Assembly: GCF_905475465.1 (NCBI RefSeq)
Contig: NC_062246.1
Location: 9,140,001 to 9,204,000 of the forward strand
Source of the DNA: Pieris napi
Taxonomy: Eukaryota > Arthropoda > Insecta > Lepidoptera > Pieridae
Length of the DNA stretch: 64,000 nt
Reading direction: 5' to 3'
The position numbers were made by a program, and so were the translations under genes. A model generated the notes under the pieces. The model made no database searches, was not told where the DNA came from, and saw only the letters and a program-made list of their open reading frames with translations. Positions 12,501 through 22,243 of this stretch are shown piece after piece (positions within the stretch are counted from its first letter, which is position 1; every line of letters begins with the position of its first letter).

Positions 12501-12751
12501 CACTTCAAAAACTTTATCTGTAATTTTTCGCCACATACCTTTCCCTCGGTAGGATCCCTTTGCGTTCTCCTCCTAGTCTCTTCTTTTCTCCTACCCTCCC
12601 TTTTCTCCATCTTCTCCAGTCTACTCTCCTGCGACGCATTTAGAATTTGAACATTTCCTCCATGATTGTAATTTAAGGGATCAAAATCCCGGGGTTTAGG
12701 TTTTTTCTTTATCTGTTTCGGTGCGACCTGACTGTATATAGGTTGTGACAT
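584..12751 (-). CDS. ANKRD50: ANKRD50-like NTPase/ankyrin protein, 5' part (19 exons, 3' end outside window)
   Basis: Exons on the minus strand: 12751-12539, 12077-11983, 11163-11033, 10542-10339, 9865-9747, 9030-8894, 7932-7841, 7459-7356, 6858-6457, 5735-5486, 5194-5069, 4525-4426, 3936-3837, 3394-3272, 2817-2684, 2329-2171, 1852-1766, 1048-925, 647-584. All have GT-AG borders and keep one frame for about 921 codons. A REWVF motif precedes Walker A GDAGSGKT (residues 215-222). Walker B LFLLVDGIDEG is at about 570-580. FRKITLDEL, LEKVLDGV and FASWLLDVKHCT follow, in the order I remember from vertebrate ANKRD50. That protein works in SNX27-retromer endosomal recycling; the role here is inferred. 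The ankyrin repeats are not in the window and should lie to its left. The start is the ATG of MSQPIYSQ; an upstream non-coding exon is possible. A 29-base in-phase exon (57-29) may continue the gene. The gene is TANC-like in architecture, but its closest match is ANKRD50. Confidence 0.85.
1275..1647 (+). mobile_element. Non-autonomous Helitron (Lep1-like), intronic
   Basis: It starts with TCTATACTAATATTATAAAG and ends GGTACGGGCACCTAG followed by T, the TC...CTRR-T pattern of Helitrons. The sequence matches the Lepidoptera Lep1-like type as I remember it. It lies in the ANKRD50-like intron between exons 1852-1766 and 1048-925. No replicase ORF is present, so it must have been moved by an autonomous relative. 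Confidence 0.7.
1320..1352. repeat. ATT-rich microsatellite inside the Helitron
   Basis: AATAATAAAAATATT is followed by several ATT units. Internal microsatellites of this sort are common in Lep1-type elements. Confidence 0.5.
2425..2500 (+). mobile_element. SINE 3' fragment
   Basis: The text CTGAGGCCCAGACCTAAG with TTGTAGCGCCATTGATG resembles the 3' end of a tRNA-derived lepidopteran SINE, also seen in better form at 7011-7260. There is no A or B box here, so only the tail is present. It lies in an ANKRD50-like intron. Confidence 0.5.
3070..3150 (+). mobile_element. LINE 3' fragment
   Basis: GAGAGTTTATTGCCAGTTCT and CTACGCCCTTGATTTGAGCA resemble a second copy at 57925-57990. Both look like the 3' end of one lepidopteran non-LTR family. 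No coding capacity remains. Confidence 0.5.
3420..3550 (-). mobile_element. SINE body fragment
   Basis: Read on the minus strand it contains GTGTTAGGCACAGAAGGCTG, then ATCACTTACTCGCC and a T-rich tract, the body of the SINE family at 7011-7260. The tRNA-like head is missing or too decayed to see. It lies between two ANKRD50-like exons. Confidence 0.5.
3687..3757. repeat. AT-only low-complexity tract (ATTA/AATT units)
   Basis: About 70 bases are built almost only from ATTA, AATT and TTAA words. The tract is partly palindromic and sits in an ANKRD50-like intron. Confidence 0.8.
4651..4984 (+). mobile_element. Non-autonomous Helitron (Lep1-like), intronic, intact ends
   Basis: The element starts TCTAATATATAAAATTCTTG directly after an A and ends GCCGGGTCAGCTAG directly before a T. 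This is the A|TC...CTAG|T arrangement expected of Helitron insertion. Its internal text CCGAACGGCCCGACCGATTC is typical of Lepidoptera Lep1-like copies. It lies between ANKRD50-like exons 5194-5069 and 4525-4426 and has no ORF. Confidence 0.8.
6160..6300 (+). repeat. Fragment of the GAAGT...ACTTC hairpin-edged repeat family
   Basis: CGCCGCTAAAGAAG followed by TTTTCACTTCAAAA at 6262-6290 matches the right edge of the elements at 17671-18243, 20408-20638 and 53889-54250. A left edge is not clear, so this is probably a partial copy. It is intronic. Confidence 0.45.
7011..7260 (-). mobile_element. tRNA-derived SINE, intronic
   Basis: On the minus strand a B-box-like GGTTCGAACTTTG is followed by CAATGGACTTTCTGTCATG, then ATGAAGAAAAATATCGTG and a 3' part with GATCACCTACTTGCC and CTGAGGCCTGAAG. 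This order fits a common lepidopteran SINE. The middle carries a 16-base inverted repeat (7102-7117 with 7126-7141). The element lies between exons 7459-7356 and 6858-6457 of the ANKRD50-like gene. Confidence 0.65.
7102..7141. repeat. Perfect 16-bp inverted repeat, 8-base loop
   Basis: GACAGCGTGTGTCAGG and its exact reverse complement CCTGACACACGCTGTC flank GTGATCCA. The motif is a SINE-body segment present once in each orientation, so it looks like a local inverted duplication within the SINE copy. Confidence 0.85.
8335..8880 (+). mobile_element. LINE 3' end (CR1-like) with a nested insertion
   Basis: The reading WNQLPTELFPNQIDLGSF, then MKRAYQFL, resembles the C-terminal end of lepidopteran CR1-like reverse transcriptases. 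The tail GTCCATGGGCGGCGGTAG, then CTTAACATCAGATGA, is interrupted at 8601 and resumes at 8844-8880 (GAGCCTCCTCCCCGTTTG). A CACGCGACTACTACTATATGG stretch precedes the coding end. It lies between ANKRD50-like exons 9030-8894 and 7932-7841. Confidence 0.7.
8601..8843 (+). mobile_element. Second retroelement 3' tail nested in the LINE
   Basis: This AT-rich insert ends GTCGTAAGCTTAATAACTAA followed by several AAAT units. That is a short-repeat tail seen on other lepidopteran LINEs. It splits the flanking LINE text between ATCAGATGA and GAGCCTCC. The insertion therefore came after the outer LINE. Confidence 0.6.
11670..11830 (+). mobile_element. CR1-like LINE 3' fragment
   Basis: AATTCGACCTAGGGTTCTTC, AAAAGAGCGTACCAAG and GTGTCCATGGGCGGAGGAA repeat the text of the LINE tails at 8335 and 44340. 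The frame is broken. It lies in the ANKRD50-like intron between exons 12077-11983 and 11163-11033. Confidence 0.65.
12480..12515 (+). repeat. Right-edge remnant of the GAAGT...ACTTC family
   Basis: GCGCCTAAAGAAGTTTCACT followed by TCAAAA matches the right edges at 18060-18243 and 54230. It sits 20-50 bases inside the first ANKRD50-like intron, next to the splice donor at 12538. Confidence 0.45.
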
Positions 12752-15700
12752 CTTATCCTAACTTTGGTAGATATATAATTTGGTTAATTGACGTAATTAT
12801 CTAGAGGAACGTCTATCACAATTGTGAGACTGGTCGGGGCGGCTTTGCAGCGTCATGACACCTGCAACAAAGACAATGTATATTACTATCTAGCCATTTA
12901 TAACGTCAGATTACTACGAGTTGTTCGAATGTTCTCGAAGTCGGACAGATAGACGGATAATTTACGATTAAATCTAAAATATTAAATATGACGTAGAGAA
13001 GAAATAAATGAACTTAGAAATCTTGTGTTAATCAGTTAGTAACTTGTGTCAAAGTTTTCATTTTCTGAATACAAGTTCCGTCTCTGATGACGTAGTAAAG
13101 TTATACTTTTTGTTTAAAACAGGTGTTACAATATTTCACTACGACTACATATTTATTTAGTTATAGTTAAAGCACAGTAAACTGTCCAAAGACTAAGATA
13201 AAATTATAAACTTCAAAAACAGTCAAAACCAATTATATAATGCAGCAGCTAAGTTAAAAGAAGTTCTATTGGACATGGACGCTCTATGAAGGAGCCGTAA
13301 GGCATGACGAAATGTGGCCTAGAAAATCTTTTCATGGTTTACCTTAAGCTTCAGCATAAGATAACACACACACTACAATATAATATAAACATATTACATT
13401 TCAGATACCAAATTTATCAGATTATATCATAAAATTTAATTAACAGCTTAAACTTTGATGAAATTTAAATCATTCATACATCAATCAAGTTATCTACACA
13501 TAGATAACGAAATATTTGTGTTGCACACACAAACTAATTTTCAATTAAACTATTTTACTCATTTGGGGAATGGGTAAATGAATTAAAAACTGGCAACATC
13601 TACACATCGATTGTAAAATTAAATAAACCAAACAAAAAATACACTCGGAAACATTCTCGATAAAACGCGAGTTTTTACAAGTCGGTTAACATTTTTTTAA
13701 GCAAAGCGTCTCCAAGTTTTCACAAAAGGCCATTCAAGCCTCGGCGTCATTCAAGTGCCTGGATGCGTGCTTCTTTTTAATATTAAAACTAGCTTTTATG
13801 TCTCTTATGTAGGTTTATACTGCACTTATGTTACTAGAAGGTAATGTTCGACTTATTTTAAAAAGTCGCTCAATAAAATAAATCTTTATGTTACAAAAAT
13901 AATCGATTTTTATTAATTCATTTAAGTGAGAGAGTTTGAATACTTTTAGATTACTTTATATGTATCATCATGAAAAGTTATAGGTTTAAAATGGAACAGT
14001 GTCTTCTTAATTTCACCAACAATTCGTCGTTTCACAAACTTATCGTTTCTTTTTCTTTTCTTAAAAAGCCTTATGAAGGATAAGACAAAAGCTAACGTGT
14101 TCAAATTGTATTCATATAGTATAGTTTGCAAATTTTAGTCATAACCCCATGACAATATTGAAAGCTAATTTCAATGTATCACACCTGTATCTTCAAATTC
14201 TTCAAGCACTAAGGTTAAACACCTTTGTGATTTTTTTTTTGTTTTCTGTACTTTTAGTTTATCTATATTAAGCAATAATAAATAAAAAAAATCTGAAATA
14301 ATATTAAAGTGGTGTATGTATTAAAAAAATATTCTATGGTCTACGTATCAGCCGCCTCTATGGTTCCTATTACAATTTGACAAACAGTTAAAGGTTCTGT
14401 CACACTGCTCGCTCTTCCAAATTGATGTAAAAAAGCATTTTAACATTGTGCTTGATAGAACTGTCATTATTTATGCAATAATCAAACAAAATTCAATAAT
14501 AAAAATAACTTATTAATAAAGATATAGCCGTTTTTAAAACACGAAAAATAATGCAATTAAATGAATCTGTTTATAAAAATTGCGCTATGTATAAAAAAAG
14601 TACGTTCGTTAAGAAGCGGTGTAAACATAACACAAAACCTATTTATATATCTAATGGGATTACATGATCCGATCAAGGTTACGTATAATAAGATGAGAGG
14701 ATGTCAGCTGTCTCTTGAATAATTAATAAAGGTCTAATCCTTATTCAGATGAATATATTAGCTTGAAGAGTTTGTCTATAGGCTTCGAATTACAAAATAG
14801 GGGTGACGATATAAGATTTTTATGACGTCAGATCAGTACGATCAGTACTAGCGCTAGAGAATTATTCAAAAGCTAAAAAAGAATGTAACAGTGCCTCTTG
14901 TGGAATACTTAGATTATGCAAATATGCGACTCAGGAGCAGAAAGTAAAATTAAAAAGAAAAACGATTACGCGTTTCTTTTTAATCAACAAACAAAACATT
15001 AAATCCAAATAACAGAACAGAGGTATGCTCCCACAAATATACACTAATGTTTAAGGGGAAGGTGCGGTTAGCTACTCCTAATACCGATGATTTACAGCGC
15101 AACCCAAGACAATGTTAGAGAAGCAATACAATGGAGAATAAATAAAAAGGAAAAAAGAACGACATAAGTTAAAAAACCTTTAATGGCGCTAAAATATAGG
15201 TGTGGACAAATGTGGTACAAGAATTGTGCTGCTGCTCCAGAGCCTAAAGGAGGATCCTCGTCCAGTCTAACCACTGATTGGCCCGAATGCCCCAATGGCT
15301 AAGGTCGTGAAGTTGTAAATCCTTAGCGGCAGAAATAACTTCGTTAGTGCGTGACGTCATCCGAGTGGTTGTGAGTGATTGTAGCCGTAAAATGTAGGTG
15401 TCGCTACAATACTTACAATTATCCAATGTTCACAAATAAATTGATATTACAAATTATACGCAACCAAAACTACTTTTGGTTTACTTTGCTATTCTGTTAA
15501 ACTCTATAACCTAACATAAGTTTTGTATTACGCAAAATAATAATATATATTTACGTACAAATTAAGTGATCCAGTAAGTGATAAATTAAATGAGGGTAAA
15601 TCCCAAAAAAACAAATATATTTATATTACTTCAATTAAACTATTACAATTATTTAACTTAATTTAATATTGACCATTGAATCGCCCCGATTACTAATTTG

Positions 15701-16210
15701 AGGATATGACCAACCCGATATGAGATATCGAGCTTTTATAATTTCGTCAGAGGGGTGCAAGTATTGCTTATGCGGAACAAGGGAACAACATCTACACAAT
15801 TTTGTTATTCTAAGATTTTCCTCATCCAGGAGACGGTCTCCTCCATCTTTTTCCACCCTATTTTATCTTTCGCTATCAGTACCAAATTTTTTGCCACCAT
15901 TTCAATCTCGTCGAACCATCTTTCTATCTGCCCTTGTTTCTCTGTTCTATTAGGGCTGTCTATTCGGCTAAATTTTTAGACCTCCGTCCATCTGTAAAAC
16001 GTACCATGTTCATCTCCATTTTAATGAAGTTGACAATGACAATAACCTTTAGCATTTTGCGATATCACTTTATGAGAGCTTATTTAGTATACTATGTTAA
16101 AGTATATTCATATTTTCGTTTAGCTCCAAAAACATTCCCACGGAGGGCTTCTATAGTTTTCTATACAAAACGTTATTGTTTTGTTTCTTACGTTTATACG
16201 TTCGATCTTA
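12752..16210. other. Gene-poor stretch upstream of the ANKRD50-like gene
   Basis: No convincing coding exon is seen. The first few hundred bases should hold promoter or 5' UTR sequence of the ANKRD50-like gene, but I could not place a start site. Parts of 15090-15430 and 15650-15960 are less AT-rich and read like old retroelement text, yet no domain is recognisable. Confidence 0.5.
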
Positions 16211-16373
16211 AGGCCGATTTACATTATCTTAGTGTTTAGGAGAGTGCTTTAGTACAACTTGAAAGGCAAGTTCTTTAGCGTAGCGTTTACTAAAGCAAGT
16301 AGCGTTTACATGTTTCAACTAAAGTACTATCCTAAAGCACTCTCCTAAACACTAAGATAATGTAAATCGGCCT
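16211..16373. mobile_element. Palindromic MITE with TTA target duplication (PIF/Harbinger type)
   Basis: Arms of about 43 bp starting AGGCCGATTTACATTATC are near-exact reverse complements (16211-16253 and 16331-16373). TTA flanks both ends (16208-16210 and 16374-16376). A 3-base TTA duplication is typical of PIF/Harbinger. The 163-bp element has no ORF. Confidence 0.85.
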
Positions 16374-16941
16374 TTACGTATTGTTCGTGTATGGGTACTA
16401 GATTCAGAGTCTTCATTCAGGGTCTCTAGCTTACATAAGTCAGATTTCGCCATATCTGTTTCATTATATAGCCAAATAAACTTTATTTTGTATTATGTAC
16501 TACAATTTACGCTCACCAAGCAGGAAGTGGCCCTCACTGCCTACACCAAAATCCACTCAAACCTTACAATTTCCAACATAAACCTACTTGTTCTCGAAAT
16601 AAAATCTAAATTCGCTTGATAAACAAATTAAAACCAACTTCCTTCTTCATCTCAATTGTCGGAAGCTGTTAATAACGGTTTCAATTAATTCTGGACGATA
16701 AAACTATGCAGGTAAGGTCCAAAGTCCTTTAAGCTCGCGCTTACCATACAAAGAAAACATTTCGTAGGCCTAACTTAATTTCTATTACGTGTCCCACAGT
16801 AATGTTTTTCAAGTAACGAACGAACGCTATAAAGTCAATAATGCTTTAACGCGAACTAAAGCTTATTTCCGAGCTTTTGTGTGTCATGTTATTAATTAGT
16901 GAGAAGACAAAACAATTATCATAAAAATGCAAGATCGGCTT

Positions 16942-17168
16942 AGGGAGCGTTCAAATATTACGTAAAGAATTTTGAAGAATTGAAGAATTCTGGGTGTTTC
17001 CCTCTTGTAAAATGTGTTACGCGTTATGGTAACTTTTAGGTATAAAGAGTCACTGGGTAATCACGAAACGTTTTACTTTTAAGTACAGAAAAACGTTACG
17101 CGTTACTTAGGTGGGGGGGGTGTCAATAATCGCCAAAAATTGCGTGACGTAATACTTGAACGTTCCCT
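16942..17168. mobile_element. MITE with terminal repeat AGGGAGCGTTCAAATATTAC
   Basis: The left end AGGGAGCGTTCAAATATTAC matches the reverse complement of the right end AGGGAACGTTCAAGTATTAC. Inside are repeated GTTACGCGTTA words and a G-run (17112-17120). No clear target duplication is visible, so the superfamily is left open. Confidence 0.75.
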
Positions 17169-17670
17169 CCGTTAACTCCCTTACAGTCTATTGCATGGTC
17201 ACTGACTAAGGATTCAGAGAGACATTTAGAACTATTAATAATTTATAATTTTGGTGGCAGCGGTAATATTAGTCTTGATTTGTAAAAGAATGAATAAGAT
17301 ATTCATTAGACGAATTGGATATTTTTCTTAAGAAATAAATTTTAAACACAGTATTGTAATACAAAACCAAACCACTTTTACAAATGATTTAACGCTTTTA
17401 CAAAATACGTGCAATCTTTTCGTAGACTGTATAAAATAATAACCGTACTCAGTTACGTCTGCCTATTGTAAAATGAATATACATTTCATAAATCGCCAAC
17501 AAGCTCCAGTTTTTCCTTTTTCCACGCAGACACGCTTATTCCGAAACAAAGGCCCCACTTCGTTTAAGTGTTCCGAAGGCACTTTGTTCCGTGCCTAAAC
17601 ACTACCATCGCTGTTTTCTACGCGTGTAATTTTACGTGTAAAGGTGCTCAGTGTAAATAAAAATAAAAAA

Positions 17671-18243
17671 ATGTGTGCGTGTACTAGGTGTACACACTTA
17701 AGAAGTGAAACTACTTTATGACCTTATTTTTCGAAAAATTATCTACTATATGCAACTTTACAGAAATTGGTTAAATAAAGTTAAATTAGATAAAGTTTAA
17801 CAAAAGGTTTTTATTATCATAGACATCAATACAAATACAATTATTTCATTTTAACTTATTACTGTACTACTATGTAGTACTAAGATTATTACAGAATTTC
17901 ATTAATTGTAATAGAATTATTAGTATTACTATCATTGGTATCGTTATTATATATTTTTGTTACTAATGGCTTCGAATCTCTTCGGATCAACCGTGGTAAG
18001 GACAAGAAAAAGATGGCGCGTAACCGAAAAATGTGACAAATGTGTGTAAATTTTTTTCCAACGCCGATAAAGAAGTTTGACTTCAAAAAGCAACATGGCG
18101 CGTAACCTGCTACAAAATATCTCCCATACGTCGATAAAGAAGTTTCACTTCAAAAGATGGCGAGTAACGGAAAAATGTGACGCGTAACGAAAAAATGTTA
18201 CACTAAATTTTTTTCCAACCCCGATAAAGAAGTTTCACTTCAA
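17671..18243. mobile_element. Non-autonomous element, GAAGT...ACTTC family (GAAGTGAAAC/GTTTCACTTC subtype)
   Basis: The left edge is a hairpin (GTGTAC..GTACAC) followed by AAGAAGTGAAACTACTTT. The right edge is CGATAAAGAAGTTTCACTTC, its reverse complement. The right-edge box occurs three times (about 18062, 18132 and 18224), separated by GGCGCGTAACC-like text, so the 3' part has been tandemly amplified. No ORF is present. Compare 20408-20638 and 53889-54250. Confidence 0.6.
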
Positions 18244-18339
18244 TAATGTCATTTAAATAAGTAATAACACTTTGTTTACATTACCATATGAAACAGAAGA
18301 AAATTATATGTGTATATTTATTAAGTTTTTCTATAGGAC

Positions 18340-18402
18340 AGCAAACCTATGGAAACTCTTAATGACAATGGGGTCGCGAGTGCGGTGCCGGCCTTTTAAA
18401 GT
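18340..18402 (-). mobile_element. Short CR1-like LINE tail remnant
   Basis: CTTAATGACAATGGGGTCGC, then GAGTGCGGTGCCGGCCTTTT, is the reverse of the LINE tail text AAAGGCCGGCA...CGAGCC seen at 11700. It is very short and decayed. Confidence 0.4.
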
Positions 18403-18894
18403 GTTTACACTTAATATAAGAATACATGCACAGGTTAAGAAATTCATCTTCGTCGTTTCTTTAATAACAATTTAACATAAAAAAGCGGAGATCTAGATGA
18501 AAAGAAAGAGTATAATATATTTAATACTGTTAACTGTTAATTATAATAAACGATGTACATTAATAAAACTTTATATCGTTAAAACCAATTTTATCTTTAA
18601 AAAAATGTACACCATTAAGACACGTCGATAATAATATTATCTGCCTACTTTATAAGGCTTTAACACTAAGTAACCGGAACTTAAAAGGAAATAGTCCTTT
18701 CCGGTTTACCAAAACAATATTTAAATTAATTGTAGCTATGCAAATTAATTACAAATTGCACTTATGCTTCCTTATCGGCATACCTACCAAAATAGGTAAT
18801 CTAAAATAACAGTTTATATAACTTTTGTAAGATAAAAAGAGGTCTCAAAATTATAAAAATATTGTTATGCTTAGTAAAAAAAATAAAAAAGATA

Positions 18895-18967
18895 TGATTC
18901 CGGCCAGGATCGAACTGGCGGCCTTCTGCGTGTAAAGCAGATGTGATAACCACTACACCACGGAACC
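18895..18967 (-). tRNA. tRNA-Val (anticodon UAC)
   Basis: The minus strand reads GGTTCCG (acceptor), A box TGGTGTAGTGG, anticodon arm CTGCT-TTACACG-CAG with TAC, T arm with GTTCGATCC, and a 3' acceptor CGGAATC. The stem pairs along all seven positions with one G-T. There is no intron. A T-rich tract just downstream on the same strand would end Pol III transcription. Confidence 0.95.
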
Positions 18968-19280
18968 AGTTACGATAGAGTCCGAAATTTTGAATTATAT
19001 CATGAAATGTATTACGTCATTATATATTTTCATAACAGTACTTTCTCAGTGTCTTATCTCGCGTGGTATTTCGATACACAATATTAACTAATGCTTGTTG
19101 TATTATGATATCGCTATATTTTTAAATTTATAAGCTTGCTACTACTTTATAATAGCCACTGCTGCAATTACTCAATATTTGCGCACATAATGATAAATTA
19201 GTCACTACAAAACTTTAACATAATTTATACTTCAGGTTCAGAATAAGAGCAAAACAGAACAAAGCTTAGTTTTGTCAATT

Positions 19281-19400
19281 AATTTTTTTTTTATAGAAGA
19301 GGGCAGGAGACTTACCCGTTGTTAAGCGATACCGCCGCCCATGGACACTCTCCAGCCAGCCTTTTAAGAATTGGTACGCTCTTTGCTTGAAGGAACTCAA
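19281..19400 (-). mobile_element. CR1-like LINE 3' fragment
   Basis: Read on the minus strand: TACTTTGAGTTCC, AAGCAAAGAGCGTACCAATT, GTGTCCATGGGCGGCGGTAT and CTCCTGCCCTC. This is the same tail as at 8335 and 44340. The protein frame is short and broken. Confidence 0.65.
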
Positions 19401-20159
19401 AGTACTCAGGAGTCATTTAAAATTTTACACTTAAGTAACAAATCTAGTAAACCCGTAAGTGTGTTTTTGAAAGAATTAAAAAATAAAAATATCCTTTATT
19501 TCGGACAAGTTCCTTTTTCTTACATACATCAATCAATAAAAAACAAACTTATGACCGTTTGCTGATCCCGACAAAGACCTCCTCCAGACCCTTCTATTCT
19601 GCCCTTACTCGCTCCTCTTGATATCTTATCTTCCCATCTCTTATACTGTCTGCCTTTTTTTCTTTTTTCCAGTTATTGGGTACCAACCCATTATATTTTT
19701 ACTCCACTTTTCAGCTCCTCGCAAGGTGTCCTGTCCATCTCCACTCGTCCTATCGAATACTCTTTGTAATGTCCTCTATCCTTGTCATGTCATTTTAACA
19801 TTACGTTAATATTTATTAATTTGGATTCCATTTAATAAAGGAAGGAATGACCTAACACCTATCTGCAGGCTTTTCCAGTAAAAAGAAGGAGTCTTTACCC
19901 AAAATAGGGTCATTCGGAAGCCAGCCTGTGTACACATAAATTAAAAATCCTTATTTAAATCGCCATAACTTTTGAATAGTGAATGAGGCTAATGCATTGA
20001 GATGTATACCAACTCCAAACTCGGCTCTAATAAAGTTGAAAACAATAGCGATGCATTGCCAACAATAACCAGTAGAGATGGGCCATATATCGATGTTATA
20101 TAAATTCTTGCTCCTGTTTTTTAATACCTATCCATAGATAGTGCGACTCACATCCCTGA

Positions 20160-20270
20160 CTCTGGTCTCATGGCCTGTTCAGCTGCTGTGCACCAATGGA
20201 CTTTTCTATGTGCGTATAAAATTCGCTCAGTGAAGAAGAACGTGAGGAAACCGGCATAGAAGACTATAAA
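20160..20270 (+). mobile_element. tRNA-derived SINE body fragment
   Basis: CTGTGCACCAATGGACTTTT, ATGTGCGTATAAAATTCG and GTGAGGAAACCGGCAT are typical body words of a widespread lepidopteran SINE. The tRNA head upstream is decayed and the A tail is not clear. Confidence 0.6.
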
Positions 20271-20407
20271 TAAATATATATAATATATGTTGAGATATGT
20301 TCGTGTCTATTGTGCTCGCACTTTACTCACATGACGCCCGCAATGATGATGTCCATATCGATTGTTTCCGACACATATTATATATAATAATAAAAATAAT
20401 TTAAAAA

Positions 20408-20638
20408 CGTGTGTGTACTTATGTACACACCTTAGAAGTTATACTTCTTTGGCGTAACAAGATAAAATCTTTTCAAAAAAATTATTCTACATTGGTAGAA
20501 AAAACACTAACAATAGAAAAAACTAAAAAGTTCACTAAAGCTAACTTTAGGGTGTAGGTTTTTTGTTACGATGCGCGCATCGTAACACAATTTACTCTCA
20601 TCATTTTTCCCAAACGCGCTAAAAGAAGTATAACTTCC
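20408..20638. mobile_element. Non-autonomous element, GAAGT...ACTTC family (GAAGTTATACTTC subtype)
   Basis: The left edge is a hairpin (GTGTGTGTACTTATGTACAC) plus TTAGAAGTTATACTTCTTTG. The right edge AAAAGAAGTATAACTTC is its reverse complement. Between them are GTTACGATGCGCGCATCGTA, itself a palindrome, and ACTCTCATCATTTTTCC. The last two words recur before the right edge of the copy at 53889-54250. There is no coding capacity. Confidence 0.7.
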
Positions 20639-20924
20639 ATAATACATAGTAAGTCTTGTCTATTAGAAAAAACAAAGCATCACGAAACTAATACAGAAAG
20701 GCCCAGACTTAAAAGGTCGGTCTTCATTCACATTAGACAGGCGAAGGTTAGATTTTGCATATAAATGCCACTTCGACTCCCACCAATTTAACAATATTTT
20801 TCTACTAAAATATGTGTTCTTAAGACAGTAAAAAGTATGGCCAAGCGATCAGCAAAATCACTCAACAAAATTAAGCTTCAATAATGTACACAAGGACAAT
20901 GTTACCATATCATCAAAAATACCT

Positions 20925-20985
20925 CGAATCCACTTAACACCAGATGAGCTTTATGCCCGTTTGACCTTCCGCTTTTTTAAGGGCA
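20925..20985 (+). mobile_element. LINE tail remnant
   Basis: CTTAACACCAGATGAGC and GCCCGTTTGACCTTCCGC match the last bases of the CR1-like tails nearby. Only the 3' end survives. Confidence 0.45.
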
Positions 20986-21356
20986 TACATAATAAATACC
21001 TAGCTCTTTTTCAATCATATCCTTTAACGTAACGTGACAAACACAAAAACATTGCAATATCTAACTAGATACAGGTACGTACATGTCTTATCGCGACATT
21101 GCGAACAATGAGTCTCTATCCTATTTTCGATAAACTCAAATTCAGGAAACACTTATCATGTGGTCTTATTAATAATAATTTAAATGATCGTCAATCTCAT
21201 ACCCTCCTTACAAATGATAAGCAAATTAAAAACAAATCGGGCGAACAAAGTAATTTTGAAAAAATATTTAGAAATTGTTTATTAATACTTATGCCGTTTT
21301 TGTGTACACATATAACACATACATAAAGGCTGTATGCGACAGGAGGAAATCCAAAA

Positions 21357-21917
21357 GCCCCATCCACACGCTTGACAAACAATGGCAAACAGCCAACAGC
21401 AAACAGCAAACACGGACGTGTGGATGGGTGTTTGTCGTTGTTTGCCTGTTTGTGTTTGTGTTGGGCAGTGTTCGGCATCGGTGTCGGTTTTAGTTGCCAG
21501 ATCAAAGGATGTTTGGCAAACAGTTTGCTACGTATCCACACGTTTGGCAGCGATCAGTATGCGCGCGAGCTTGCGGGAGGCGGACGTATTTACTTGCTAC
21601 ACTTTTTCAATTAAAGCCCAAATAATAAAGTCTAAAGCAGTACCTTGTACGATTTCTATGTATTTTAATCATCCACCATCGTCTTTGCTTTCTTCTTTTT
21701 TCTTTCTCTTGCTTTAATTTACGTATAATAAAAATATGTCAACCCGAAAGTAATAGCTGCCACAAGCTCGTCGTCCGCCATGTTTGCCGATTCGGAATGT
21801 TATGAACGTTCGCCAAGCATGTGGATGGCTGTTTGTGTTGGGTGATTGTGGTTGGTGTTTGGGACTTCGTTTGCTGTTTGCGGTGTTTGTGACAAACAGC
21901 CAGCGTGTGGATGCCCC
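21357..21917. mobile_element. Foldback-type element with repeated CATCCACACG boxes and AAACAGC satellites
   Basis: Outer ends CCCCATCCACACGCT and AGCGTGTGGATGCCCC are inverted repeats. More boxes lie inside: CGTGTGGATGGG at about 21417, TATCCACACGTTTGGC at 21533 and CATGTGGATGGC at 21818. Between boxes run short repeats of GGCAAACAGCCAACAGC and TGTTTGTGTTTG type. The layout suggests a foldback element or several nested copies of a small TIR element. No ORF has transposase-like content. Confidence 0.6.
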
Positions 21918-22008
21918 ATTATACATTAAATAGGCTTCTTATTTATATTGAGGTTATATTATATAAATACTTATAAAAATATCTGATAAAGTAATAAACT
22001 TTACAGTT

Positions 22009-22243
22009 CTGCCTTGCGATTCTGTAATTCACGTTTCGAAATCTCACAGCGGTTTTCGCAGCGGCGGTCGCGCTCAAATCAGTCGTGAAGCAGTCATTTT
22101 ATGATTTGGCATTCTGATAAGGAGGGAGCTTGTAGTTTATTGTCTATCAGAATGCCAAATCGTAAAATGACTGCTTCACGACTGATTTGAGCGCGACCGC
22201 CACTGTGTGAGTTCGAAAAGTGAGTTACAGAATAGCAAGGCAG
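22009..22243. mobile_element. Near-complete palindromic MITE (235 bp)
   Basis: The left arm from CTGCCTTGCGATTCTGTA and the right arm ending TACAGAATAGCAAGGCAG are reverse complements. They continue inward through about 57 nearly identical bases (GGCGGTCGCGCTCAAATC onward) to a loop of about 28 bases. The left arm has a small extra segment (GGTTTTCGCAGC). The ends are CTGCCTTGC; the target duplication is unclear. Confidence 0.85.

Noticed and set aside
12360..12650. 96-codon plus-strand frame
   Set aside because: It is antisense to the first coding exon of the ANKRD50-like gene, and its product is low-complexity Phe/Leu/Ser.
584..12751. Naming the first gene TANC / rolling pebbles
   Set aside because: The NTPase-plus-ankyrin design is shared, but REWVF, the Walker A context and the WLLDVKHCT segment fit ANKRD50 better.
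15092..15426. Overlapping minus-strand frames of 60-67 codons in a less AT-rich block
   Set aside because: No motif, no splice-site context and no repeat match were found in the window.
21197..21717. Open frames of 70-114 codons on both strands
   Set aside because: They lie in the AAACAGC/TGTTTG-rich foldback element. Biased short repeats keep frames open on both strands and no protein motif is present.
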